NCBI RefSeq assembly: GCF_040784935.1
Contig: NZ_CP160680.1
Coordinates: 1,169,501 to 1,233,500 of the forward strand
DNA length: 64,000 nt
Direction of reading: 5' to 3'
Source of the DNA: Lewinella sp. LCG006
Lineage (GTDB): Bacteria > Bacteroidota > Bacteroidia > Chitinophagales > Saprospiraceae
The notes beneath the pieces were generated by a model, which worked only from the letters and a program-made list of their open reading frames with translations, made no database searches and had not been told where the DNA came from. A program made the translations under genes and the position numbers. The first letter of the stretch is position 1; each line of letters begins with the position of its first letter. Positions 34,041-43,217 of this stretch are shown here, one piece after another.

Positions 34041-36946
34041 GTCAAGAGGATTCCATAGCCGCTAATTGGGCAGATTTGCCAGTTTTGCTTCATCTCCTGG
34101 AGCGAAACAAGCTGCTACGTGATCCAGTATTATACCCAAAGATCTATCAATTAGCAGCGCAGTCGAATAACCCTGATGATTTAAGATTCAAAGTTGCTGC
34201 CCTGGTGGCCGAAAACGAGAAAGAACAACTACTCGTCTATTCCCTGTTTGATGAATTCAGGAATCAACAGGTACTTCCCATAACTGAAGAGGAAGAGGAG
34301 GAGGAAACGACAACTGGGATTCCTATTAAAACGGGTAAAAATCGAAGGATTATTACCCCTCCCAGATGGGCAGCGACTATTCCTCCAGCAACTATTATAC
34401 TACTGCCATTAATACTCTTCCTAATCGTTTTTTTTGCTCCTAAATTCTACCACTCAGGTATACTAAGGATAGAAAATTTTTTCTTCCTCCTGTTACTCGT
34501 GGTTATTATTAGCTGGAGTGTAATCATTTTGAGAAAGCCCCGCAAACCCGTTCTTCAACTTTCGTTTGATGATGCAAAACTGCAACAATTCCTAAGTTTA
34601 CGTCTCCCTGATTATCAGTTCATTGATTTTGGCAATCCTTTAAAACGGCAGGTTGTACAATTCAAGCAGCGCTTTCTCGGTGATAACGCAGTACTTAACA
34701 TTCCAAAGACCATTAAAAATAGTGTAAGAAAAGGAGGTTTTCTTCAGCCTGTTTTTAGTTATCGTACCCATCCTCCTTCCTATTTACTCCTGATTGATTA
34801 CACGCATACGGCCAATCATCGGTCTCAGCTTTACGAAGCCTTTTACCATTGGCTGAAAGAAGAACAATTGCCCGTTAACCGTTATTATTACAGTAACGAA
34901 CCACTACGCTGCTGGAACGAACAATACCCTCAGGGCATCCCTCTGCAACGCATCATAGAAACTTATGCCAATGATCGCCTAATCATTATGGGAGATTGCT
35001 GGCAATTTTTACACCCTACACAAAATGGTCTGGCCGACTGGGTTAACCTTTTCCATGAATGGAAAGAAAAAGCCATTCTAACACCAATAGATCCAGGCCA
35101 ATGGACACACCGGGAAATGCTTTTGGAGCGCACATTCTTGGTCGCACCCGCCAATACCCAGGGTTTTCAGTACATCAATGATTGCTTTCAACAGAAAACG
35201 ACAACCCGTATCCCTGCTTATTCCGCCGCGGTCAAAGCAGGCCCGGCTCGTATTAGTGAAGAAAATTTCATCCGTGATCTTGAGGCATTTCTCCCCGACC
35301 GTGCGTTAAGGGAGTGGTTGGCAATATTAAGCTGTTTCCCGAAACTCAACTGGAACCTCACCTTATACCTGGGGCAAGTATTAAGTGACATCAAGGGTTA
35401 CCATTTAATCACCTTTGAAAACTTGAGTAAACTAAGTCAACTTAATTGGTTTTACAACGGCTATTTCCCTAAGGCTATTCGTAACCAACTTTATGACAGC
35501 CTGGACGACGAATTACGCCGAAATATTCACTATGCCATTTATCAATGGCTGGAAAATCAGGCGAAGGACCAAGACCCCGAATTAGGGAATCTAGACGCAC
35601 TAAAAATCCAGATCGCCCTACAGAAGAGTGCCGCCGGAATTGCTACCCGCCAAGAGGAACGATTATTACGCAGAGAAATACCTCACTTACGCGTCTCCTT
35701 CAATCAGGCAGCTGAAGCTTTTGATCCCCGTATACCGGAAAGTCTCTTGCGTCATCTCAACAGAGGTTCCTTCAACCTCCTGGAACGCTGGCAGCAGCTT
35801 AAACCTAAGCTCCAAGAGCTGCTTTTTTTACCAGACGACCATCCCCAAAACGACCATTCCCAACCAGTTTGGTGGGAACGCATTTTGCAACTATTCTTCA
35901 TCCCCAACCATAAAACCGAAACCCCAAAGAGTCCGGAGAAATCATCCAAAAACAAAGGGACAACAGAAGATGAAGTGTTCATTAACCGAGAGGAGAATAA
36001 AGATTTAGATCTACCCTACCCTACTTTAGTCCCTGCCAAAAGGGTTTTTCAGGAGATTGAAGCCAACCGCGGTGTTTTTGAGGGAAAGCTGTCCGCCGAA
36101 GAAGCTTTAGCAAGGGCCGAATTATTGAACAATAAAATCACAAATCTCGTATTTCTATTTGGCGATGTGGCCTCCAGCAAAACCACTGTTTTAACCGCAT
36201 TAAGTGCCTACTTCCGCAAAAATTACCTTATCCTCGAAAATTCCAAGAACATTGAAGCCAACAGAAGTATACAACGCAACAGAAGGTTAATGCAAGAAGG
36301 GAGATTCCCCAAAATAACGGATATTGACCTTCTCTACGAGTATGATTTAGCTTTCAGAAAAACGGTGGATGACGACTGGCTCAACCTCACTTTCGTGGAA
36401 CTGTCGGGAGAATACCAACGGGAAATTTCTTTTGACCGGAGTGGAAAACTGTTGCCAGAGGTGGAAATTTATGTAAAAGAAAATGAGTTGCCGCTGCTGA
36501 TATTTTTAATTGTAGGGTACGATGAACTTATGCGTATTGGCCGCTATGCAAATGAGAAGGTAGATATTGATGATCAAGACACCTTATTGTCTTCTTTTAT
36601 TAATTACTTGGTAGCTCACCAAATCCAATGTGAGAATATTGGTATAATTCTTACTAAAATGGATAAAGATCGAGTCCCCGATAATAGTATGAAAATACTA
36701 TCGAATAAGCTATCCGAAACCATGGTACAAATAAAAAACATCTCCTCAACATTCAAAATATTCCCTTTCAGCGTGGGGAAGGTTGTTGACGAGGGATGGG
36801 ATGATGGGGAAGCACTCATTGAACAACTGGACTTGAGTGATTGTGAGCCCATTATTGACTGGATTTACGAAGTCTTTACAGCACCAGAAAAACCTTCCTC
36901 TTTACCCATATTGCAAAGGATAAGAGATATTTTCCTAAAACCATAG
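34037..36946 (+). CDS. Membrane protein with degenerate vWA-like region fused to a GxxxxSKT GTPase
   Basis: The protein is 969 aa. Residues 1-80 are a small helical domain, possibly an effector-associated adaptor. There are two transmembrane helices at about 117-134 and 147-165. Residues about 240-395 resemble the vWA-like fold of MoxR partners (LLLIDYTHTAN with Asp254 instead of DxSxS, RLIIMGDCWQFLHP, and a W...EKAILTPIDPGQW segment), so the MIDAS site looks degenerate. The C-terminal 300 residues are a GTPase with P-loop GDVASSKT (709-716), closely related to the stand-alone GTPase at 25108-26169. Start and MoxR stop overlap by 4 bp. It probably joins ATPase input, membrane and GTPase switch in one chain. 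Confidence 0.75.
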   Translation: MSQEDSIAANWADLPVLLHLLERNKLLRDPVLYPKIYQLAAQSNNPDDLRFKVAALVAENEKEQLLVYSLFDEFRNQQVLPITEEEEEEETTTGIPIKTGKNRRIITPPRWAATIPPATIILLPLILFLIVFFAPKFYHSGILRIENFFFLLLLVVIISWSVIILRKPRKPVLQLSFDDAKLQQFLSLRLPDYQFIDFGNPLKRQVVQFKQRFLGDNAVLNIPKTIKNSVRKGGFLQPVFSYRTHPPSYLLLIDYTHTANHRSQLYEAFYHWLKEEQLPVNRYYYSNEPLRCWNEQYPQGIPLQRIIETYANDRLIIMGDCWQFLHPTQNGLADWVNLFHEWKEKAILTPIDPGQWTHREMLLERTFLVAPANTQGFQYINDCFQQKTTTRIPAYSAAVKAGPARISEENFIRDLEAFLPDRALREWLAILSCFPKLNWNLTLYLGQVLSDIKGYHLITFENLSKLSQLNWFYNGYFPKAIRNQLYDSLDDELRRNIHYAIYQWLENQAKDQDPELGNLDALKIQIALQKSAAGIATRQEERLLRREIPHLRVSFNQAAEAFDPRIPESLLRHLNRGSFNLLERWQQLKPKLQELLFLPDDHPQNDHSQPVWWERILQLFFIPNHKTETPKSPEKSSKNKGTTEDEVFINREENKDLDLPYPTLVPAKRVFQEIEANRGVFEGKLSAEEALARAELLNNKITNLVFLFGDVASSKTTVLTALSAYFRKNYLILENSKNIEANRSIQRNRRLMQEGRFPKITDIDLLYEYDLAFRKTVDDDWLNLTFVELSGEYQREISFDRSGKLLPEVEIYVKENELPLLIFLIVGYDELMRIGRYANEKVDIDDQDTLLSSFINYLVAHQIQCENIGIILTKMDKDRVPDNSMKILSNKLSETMVQIKNISSTFKIFPFSVGKVVDEGWDDGEALIEQLDLSDCEPIIDWIYEVFTAPEKPSSLPILQRIRDIFLKP

Positions 36947-36952
36947 CTGGAT

Positions 36953-39502
36953 TTAATACCCCTGCACTTTGATCAGTTGAAACTCTACTTCCGACTTATT
37001 GGTTTTATTCACAGCACGGCAAATTGCTACCTGGTTATTATTAGAAATACACCGAATACTATAGGGGCTATAGTCAGGATCGCTGCCTTTGCATTTTGCG
37101 TCCGTAAGTTGGTCAATCTCCATTTTATTGGGATAAAGATTCACCTTTAGTGGTGCTTTACACTGATCGCCGTCGGTTTCCAGAATAGTGAGTTCGCCAG
37201 AGCCATCTTTATTGAACTTAAAATAGAGTTCCAGTTTCTCGCCAGAGAGGCTACTCATCAAGTCCGTAGAACTCTTCCAAATTCCTTCGGCAAAGGATAG
37301 ATCTTCCGGATCTTCCGGAATGATCAGCCCTAATCTGTTGGAATCCTGTAGTATTTCACGCAATCTTTTCAACTCTTCCTTCAGCCGGTTGATTTCTTCC
37401 TGGCATGGCAGTGACTCAGCTCCATCATACCCTAGCGCATCTGCCAATTGAATCAATCGACCTATTTTTGGGCCTACCTCCAGTCCCGTATTATAAAGAA
37501 TATCCACGCACTGCTGGGGAGTAATATTAGGATTATTTGACTTCAATAAGGCCACAGCACCGCTTACGATTGGCGCAGCCATACTGGTTCCATCCAGGAA
37601 ATTGTAGCCATTCCGTGGAATAGTACTAAATATCTTCGTACCGGGAGCACTCAGCTGGCAATTCTTGCCAAAATTACTGAACCCTGCTTTTTTGTTTCCT
37701 TTATCAGTAGCCGTCACTTTAATGGTGTATGGATTGCGTTGCATAGGATCAATACTGGCAAGGATATCCGCATTACCTGCCGCCTGGACAACGACCACCC
37801 CTTTATCATACAACAGTTTAAAGAGCTGGGTCCAGAATTTCTCCTGCTGAGGGTATAAGGTCTGCGCCAGACGTTCCTGTTCACTGATTGGCATTCGGCC
37901 AACCTCGGAAGTAAACGCAGAACCGAGGGACAAATTAATTACATCAGCACCATGATTGAGTGCATAGAAGAGGCCATCCACAATCGCTGATGTTGTCATT
38001 ATTCCAAACGGATTTCCTACCTGGATGGGCATTATTTTACATCCGGGTGCTACCCCAGCCGTACCAACAGCATTGTTTGACCGGGCACCGGCAATACCTG
38101 CTACGTGGGTTCCGTGAAACATGCTGGTAAGGCCCGTGTTGGTATTGTTATTCCCTCCCGGAATATTCCAGGGATGGATGTACTGTCCCAAAAATTCAGA
38201 ATGTTTGAGATCAAAACCATCATCAATGACAGCGATGATCACATTAGGATCACCTTTTGTTATTTTCCATGCATCAAACAACTGAATAGCTTCCAGTGGC
38301 CAGGCTTTAGCATCTTCTTTAAGTCCCGGATCATTAAAAACCGGTAGTGTTTTTTCAGTACCAAAAACCGTTTCGTCCATCACGAACTGTACGTGTTTCA
38401 TTTGCTCAATGGCTGCTTTGATAGCTGTACGTTGATCAGAAGGACATTCGAGCATCAGCCGATTAGCAGCTTCCGTATAGTAAACTATCTTGATCTCCGG
38501 ACTGGGATAAATGTTTTTAAGTTGTTGTGAAAATGACGGCAGGTCGGTATTAGGGACTAAGTAAATATTAAGCCGGTTCGCAACAATTACTTGTTTGAGA
38601 GGATCTTCCTCATCAATAATGATTTTAGTCGTATCGATAGGAGGGAGCACATCTGGCTGTTCTGGTAGAATAGTGTCAATCGGGCTCAACAACCGCTGGT
38701 CATCCTTCCTCCAGAAAAGGGAAAAGATCAACAGTAAAGCTAGAAGCAAAAGTCCTCCAAGTATCCAAACTATCCAATTACGTTTCTTGCCAGGTGCATC
38801 GTCAGAAGAGCCGACTTGCTCAGCAGGAGTATTATGACTTATGGGTTCCGAGGTAACAAGCGGCTCCTCCCCTGTTTCTTTATCGGGTGGAGTAGTCGTC
38901 TCTGAAGTCGCAAGCTCATCTTGGGTTTCTTCGGTAGTGCCCAGAAGGTTTTCCTTTTCTTGAGCTTGAATCAAGTTTGAAGCATCACCCACTGGCGGCA
39001 CTGGTGTAATCTTGCTCAACTTAGCATTCGATGGCACATCTGATTTGGGTTTCGCATACTCAAAACCCCAGGCAACAAAGAAAAAATCATCACTACGTGT
39101 ATCCACCCAAATGTGATCTTCCCCAGGAATAATCAACGAAGCCTGTATCCTCTTTACCAAATCAACAGATGCCTTATCGGCACTAGCATTTAATGCCTCC
39201 AGAAGGTCTTCAATAGCACTTCTCTTATTAGCAATTATTGTTCGAAACCTTTGCTGTATTTCCGGAGTTGCAGCTTGCAATAAAACAATGCTCTCGCTAT
39301 CATGAGGTGCATACCAACTGCCTCGATCACCTTTGACCTTTGGGATGGCCAGAAAACTACTAAAACCTACTCCAAGGCGTTGATCCAGGAAATTCCTAAG
39401 ATAATCGTAACGTTTGTATACAGGAGTACCCTGCAAAATAATCGGAATATAAACATCCAGATTAGTAGAAAAAAGTTCTTTAGATCTCATTGCCATGTGC
39501 AT
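36953..39502 (-). CDS. Membrane-anchored subtilisin-family (S8) protease
   Basis: The protein is 849 aa. The N-terminal domain (1-155) is unrecognised (SWYAPHDSESIVLLQAATPE). It is followed by an acidic linker and one transmembrane helix (243-264). The peptidase S8 domain (about 400-690) has a complete triad: Asp427 (AVIDDGF), His463 (HGTHVAG), Ser640 (DGTSMAAP), and oxyanion Asn577 (AAGN). A coiled coil (700-720) and a lipocalin-like C-terminal beta domain with Cys residues follow. The protease faces the periplasm, opposite its N-terminal cytosolic domain. The start overlaps the SrfC gene end by up to 23 bp. It is probably an effector or processing enzyme. Confidence 0.88.
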   Translation of the reverse strand: MHMAMRSKELFSTNLDVYIPIILQGTPVYKRYDYLRNFLDQRLGVGFSSFLAIPKVKGDRGSWYAPHDSESIVLLQAATPEIQQRFRTIIANKRSAIEDLLEALNASADKASVDLVKRIQASLIIPGEDHIWVDTRSDDFFFVAWGFEYAKPKSDVPSNAKLSKITPVPPVGDASNLIQAQEKENLLGTTEETQDELATSETTTPPDKETGEEPLVTSEPISHNTPAEQVGSSDDAPGKKRNWIVWILGGLLLLALLLIFSLFWRKDDQRLLSPIDTILPEQPDVLPPIDTTKIIIDEEDPLKQVIVANRLNIYLVPNTDLPSFSQQLKNIYPSPEIKIVYYTEAANRLMLECPSDQRTAIKAAIEQMKHVQFVMDETVFGTEKTLPVFNDPGLKEDAKAWPLEAIQLFDAWKITKGDPNVIIAVIDDGFDLKHSEFLGQYIHPWNIPGGNNNTNTGLTSMFHGTHVAGIAGARSNNAVGTAGVAPGCKIMPIQVGNPFGIMTTSAIVDGLFYALNHGADVINLSLGSAFTSEVGRMPISEQERLAQTLYPQQEKFWTQLFKLLYDKGVVVVQAAGNADILASIDPMQRNPYTIKVTATDKGNKKAGFSNFGKNCQLSAPGTKIFSTIPRNGYNFLDGTSMAAPIVSGAVALLKSNNPNITPQQCVDILYNTGLEVGPKIGRLIQLADALGYDGAESLPCQEEINRLKEELKRLREILQDSNRLGLIIPEDPEDLSFAEGIWKSSTDLMSSLSGEKLELYFKFNKDGSGELTILETDGDQCKAPLKVNLYPNKMEIDQLTDAKCKGSDPDYSPYSIRCISNNNQVAICRAVNKTNKSEVEFQLIKVQGY

Positions 39503-42305
39503 TTATTTTTTGCACAATCTCTCCTAGCTTCTGATTTTGGGCTACCGCAGTAGGGTTTGCTATTTTGTTCTCACTCAGCACATTGGCCTTGATTGCCTCT
39601 CTTGTAGCAATTCGCCAATGATCAGCAATTTTCTCTCCTGGAAATGCTTTGTCAATACTTGGAACTACCTTCTCTGGGTCAATGACATTGGTTCCAAAGA
39701 CAGGACGACCTTGATTGTCTTTGGGTCGATTTTTCTCCGCAATAAAATGCCAACCGAAAGTATTAATAAAGTTATTCATCACCTGGAAACTAATCCGAGC
39801 TACAACATCAAACTTACGATTTATGGAAAAATCGTCAATTTCCTGTTTAACGGCGTCATAAACTTTAGTGCGCAGATCGATCCGTTCCCTGGATTTTATT
39901 AATTCATCAATGATAATACTCAGCGGATGCTGCTTGCCATCCACTGACGTAGGCCGGTAAGCTTGAACCTTTCCAATCCAGTTGGTAATTAAGCGATCGG
40001 TAAAGATCATAGCTAAATCTTTAGAAAGGGATTCTTCTTTAGCTGATTTTCCGAAAATTTCTTCTAATGGCTCGCCAACAATATCTTTAATAGCTTCTTC
40101 AAGTTCTTCTCGTGAAAAATCAAGCACTTCCTGCAATTGCTGAATAATCTCTTCCGGACTTCCTTCGGTATCAACTCCTGATGTTTCCAATAGACCAACA
40201 AAAGACAAAGGAAGCTGGGTAGACCCCATTACGGCCTCTCTACTCTGGTTATTGTTGTCGGTTACTGGAGCATTTTGAATAGCGTGATAACAATTATAGG
40301 CCTCTTCTTCCGTCAGCAAAATTTTCTCTAATAAGGTGCCAAATTTATTGTTCTGACTCGTTAATAAGTTAAGATAAAGAAATGCTTTACCTCCCCGATT
40401 ATTAGCTTGCTTCAAAAGTTCTTGAATGTTCTCTGAAGTGTGGAAACTTTTTAAAAGCTCGTACACTTCCCGGTTAACCTGGACTATCGCACCTTTCAGT
40501 AATTCAAGCTTGATCGCTGGCTTGCTTGTAGGAGTGAGGTACTTGATAATGTACTCTATGCCTGTATGCCCGGGTTTGGCAAACGAATTCCAGGTTTCCT
40601 GCGGTGCGATAATGTGATGATTGACTGCATCGTGTCCTAGAAAGGATACCTCCATGTCCAGTAGCTTCTGTTGGTAACGATCAGAAATACCATTTTCATT
40701 CCCATCTTTGTCTACCGTAAAAATTGCTTGCGAAAAATCGGGGTTACGTAGAGGAAAAACATGAGAAAAGTTAACTTTTTCGTCACTCCAATTAACCACC
40801 CATTTATCGTTTAATGGACGTATCATAAAGTTTTTAAAGTTCTCTTCCAATCTTGCTACCCACTTGCCGTCATGGCTACTGGGCTGCCCAAGAACTTCTG
40901 AACTTTTTCCGGTCAACTCTACATCGGATTTCGTTAAGACTACAAGTAGGGGACTAATATCCTTGACAGGAGAAGCTGCCTCTACGAGGTTTCTTATTTT
41001 ATTGATACGCTTACTTCTCTCTGCTTTGCTATCCCCTACTGCACTCGCAATCCAGTTGTGTAAAAGACTGGGAATATTCTGCACTTCAGGGTTGTCATTA
41101 TGCATACAATACAATAGGGTGGATATTCCGTAATCTTGATTGTAAAGATCAAAAAGGTATGCCACCTTGCCACGGATGAATAATTGTAGCTTTGCCTCTT
41201 CCGTATTGGCAGCAAAAACAGCTTCAGGAATATGCTCCCTGGAACGCGCTCCCGGAAAATCAAGAACATCTGCTTCTCTGAGAAACTCCCGGTTTTTTTC
41301 CGAGGTAGCTTCCACGGAGAGGGGAAGCTCTATTTCCGCAGTAAGTGCTGCCAAAATTCTGCGATCTAAGAGGACCTGGCCCATTTTATCCGTTCTTACC
41401 GGTACTGAGGTATTCTCGTTATCACTGACCACATAAATTTCCCGTACCCGTTCTACATCAAGGATGGTAGCCGTATTTGGTGTTAGTGCTTCTTTATTGA
41501 CAAAAACCTCCGTGGCAAAATTCACGGATTCTAATCCACGCAATAAACGTTCAAACAACTTACTCAGAAAGGGTTGCTTACCCCAGAGAATCTGGCAAAG
41601 TTCTATACTACTTTTAAAATCAAGATTAGGAGCTAAGGCTGCGGCCCGATTCCAAAAATCGTTTTTGCTAAGGTTATCAATAACAACGTGGCTACCCAGC
41701 CCAAGCGTCTTAATCAAATATCGCTTAATGTCCTGAAAATCCTGTGCGTGAAAAATTCCCGAAAAAGTCTTTTGCTTTACCTTCTGTAATTGGTTCAGCT
41801 GTTCGTTGAGCTCATCTGGACCTACAGAATAATCATGCTTCTTGATATCTAAATAATAGCCGTTAACAATTATACACACTAAGTCTTTAGGAGATAAAAG
41901 CTTGATGTGATAGCCTTCCTTGCTATCTTTATGAGGAGCAGTGGTAAAGCGCGTGACGGTCCCTGTGGATTCTTTTCCTCCGTAAGGATTCATCTCTTTG
42001 ATAAAAGAGATTTTCTCTCCTGTAATGGGATCATCAATCAATAAATCTGGTACTGTTGGCGCTTTTACTAAATTCGAAGTCAAGTAAGACTTACCTACCT
42101 GACTTTGTCCGAATACCGCAATTGTTGGTCGGCTTAGAACGGCTTTTCTCAAGCGTTCCAGCTCTCTACTGAGTCGCTCCAGCTCAATAAGAGCACTGGT
42201 TTGCAACTCCAGCGGAGGTACATCAATTAGCCATTGTTTTCCTTCTTTGTAAACAGATAATAATTGATTACAGGTTTCGGCTAGAGTGACTTGACTTTGA
42301 TTCAT
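39480..42305 (-). CDS. srfC: SrfC-like dynamin-type large GTPase (virulence factor family)
   Basis: The protein is 941 aa. P-loop GQSQVGKS (66-73), G3 DFPG (349-352), and G4 TKSD (458-461) are all canonical. The domain is preceded by a helix of about 55 residues and followed by about 450 mostly helical residues. The large spacing between G1 and G3 and the whole layout match the SrfC/virulence-factor GTPase family, encoded with SrfB in the srfABC operon of enterobacteria. Dynamin-like behaviour (membrane remodelling) is family-based inference. It lies 18 bp after the 287-aa gene and overlaps the subtilisin gene. Confidence 0.82.
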   Translation of the reverse strand: MNQSQVTLAETCNQLLSVYKEGKQWLIDVPPLELQTSALIELERLSRELERLRKAVLSRPTIAVFGQSQVGKSYLTSNLVKAPTVPDLLIDDPITGEKISFIKEMNPYGGKESTGTVTRFTTAPHKDSKEGYHIKLLSPKDLVCIIVNGYYLDIKKHDYSVGPDELNEQLNQLQKVKQKTFSGIFHAQDFQDIKRYLIKTLGLGSHVVIDNLSKNDFWNRAAALAPNLDFKSSIELCQILWGKQPFLSKLFERLLRGLESVNFATEVFVNKEALTPNTATILDVERVREIYVVSDNENTSVPVRTDKMGQVLLDRRILAALTAEIELPLSVEATSEKNREFLREADVLDFPGARSREHIPEAVFAANTEEAKLQLFIRGKVAYLFDLYNQDYGISTLLYCMHNDNPEVQNIPSLLHNWIASAVGDSKAERSKRINKIRNLVEAASPVKDISPLLVVLTKSDVELTGKSSEVLGQPSSHDGKWVARLEENFKNFMIRPLNDKWVVNWSDEKVNFSHVFPLRNPDFSQAIFTVDKDGNENGISDRYQQKLLDMEVSFLGHDAVNHHIIAPQETWNSFAKPGHTGIEYIIKYLTPTSKPAIKLELLKGAIVQVNREVYELLKSFHTSENIQELLKQANNRGGKAFLYLNLLTSQNNKFGTLLEKILLTEEEAYNCYHAIQNAPVTDNNNQSREAVMGSTQLPLSFVGLLETSGVDTEGSPEEIIQQLQEVLDFSREELEEAIKDIVGEPLEEIFGKSAKEESLSKDLAMIFTDRLITNWIGKVQAYRPTSVDGKQHPLSIIIDELIKSRERIDLRTKVYDAVKQEIDDFSINRKFDVVARISFQVMNNFINTFGWHFIAEKNRPKDNQGRPVFGTNVIDPEKVVPSIDKAFPGEKIADHWRIATREAIKANVLSENKIANPTAVAQNQKLGEIVQKINAHGNEI

Positions 42306-42323
42306 TGTATTAACTTTTCCGCA

Positions 42324-43187
42324 TTAATAGGTGATCACATCCGCTTTGAAAACGACTTGATAATTCGCCTTTCGAATCACTAAAAAAGAGTAGCCTATTT
42401 TAATCCGGGAGCCGGCTTCCTCCAAGACATTATGGTAAGTAGGATCCACTTTAGCGAAGTATTCGGGTGAAATAAACTCCAATTCCACGAGGTAGCTATT
42501 GCACTGCTTCGCCAGTAACATGAGTAACCTTTTGCGAGTAGGATGGTGAAATTCTTTAATCTCGCCTAAGAAAGCGGAAAGAATTTCTTGCAATTCCTGT
42601 ACCAGCGTCAATTCATTGCTCGTGTTGGCCTCTCCTGTTGCCAACAATTGGTACCAATAAGGAGCAAGTGTCGCTGCTAAGTCCATTAAGTACTTATGCT
42701 CTTCTAGATCCTCTAATTCTGCTTCTTCAGTTTTAAAAAAAGACAATAGTTCTTGGGTAGCCTCCTCCTCTTGATGATCATAAAAAAAGCCAGCTCCAAC
42801 ACTATCATTAGTGTGCTTACTTACAATTTCTGCTGGTATTTCCTCCCCTGAATTTGAGGCAACGGCATGATCCAAAGGAAGAGGGGCTTCATCACTAGGA
42901 TTCATCAGTGCCGGTACAGTAGTACTTTTATTGATGATTATTCCAAGGTGTATTTTCAACCATTCGAGAGGCGCCTCCTCATGGGCGACAACCGCATGTG
43001 TCTTTAATTGGATAATTAGTTGTTCCACTTCCGTTACGGACAACTTGCTCAAAACTGTTTCAACATATTGAAATTCAGGGATAAGCTCTTCTTGAGTATC
43101 CTTGTGTGAAGAGGAAGAAGTACGTTCTATGGAATGATCTTCTTTCTTCTTTACTAATCTCCTTCTGATCAGACGTCGCTCTCTCAT
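42324..43187 (-). CDS. Unknown soluble protein between SrfB and SrfC
   Basis: The protein is 287 aa. The very basic N-terminus (RERRLIRRRLVKKK) is followed by an acidic, mostly helical body (VTEVEQLIIQLKTHAV, TEEAELEDLEEHKYLMDLAATLAPYW). The C-terminal 45 residues look like a beta hairpin region (SRIKIGYSFLVIRKANYQVVFKA). No membrane segment and no recognised motif. It occupies the intermediate position between srfB and srfC (gaps of 30 and 18 bp) and probably bridges their products. Whether it equals SrfA of enterobacteria cannot be told from sequence alone. Confidence 0.65.
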   Translation of the reverse strand: MRERRLIRRRLVKKKEDHSIERTSSSSHKDTQEELIPEFQYVETVLSKLSVTEVEQLIIQLKTHAVVAHEEAPLEWLKIHLGIIINKSTTVPALMNPSDEAPLPLDHAVASNSGEEIPAEIVSKHTNDSVGAGFFYDHQEEEATQELLSFFKTEEAELEDLEEHKYLMDLAATLAPYWYQLLATGEANTSNELTLVQELQEILSAFLGEIKEFHHPTRKRLLMLLAKQCNSYLVELEFISPEYFAKVDPTYHNVLEEAGSRIKIGYSFLVIRKANYQVVFKADVITY

Positions 43188-43217
43188 AAATTCAGGTTTT
43201 CCATTCTTCTGATTTAT

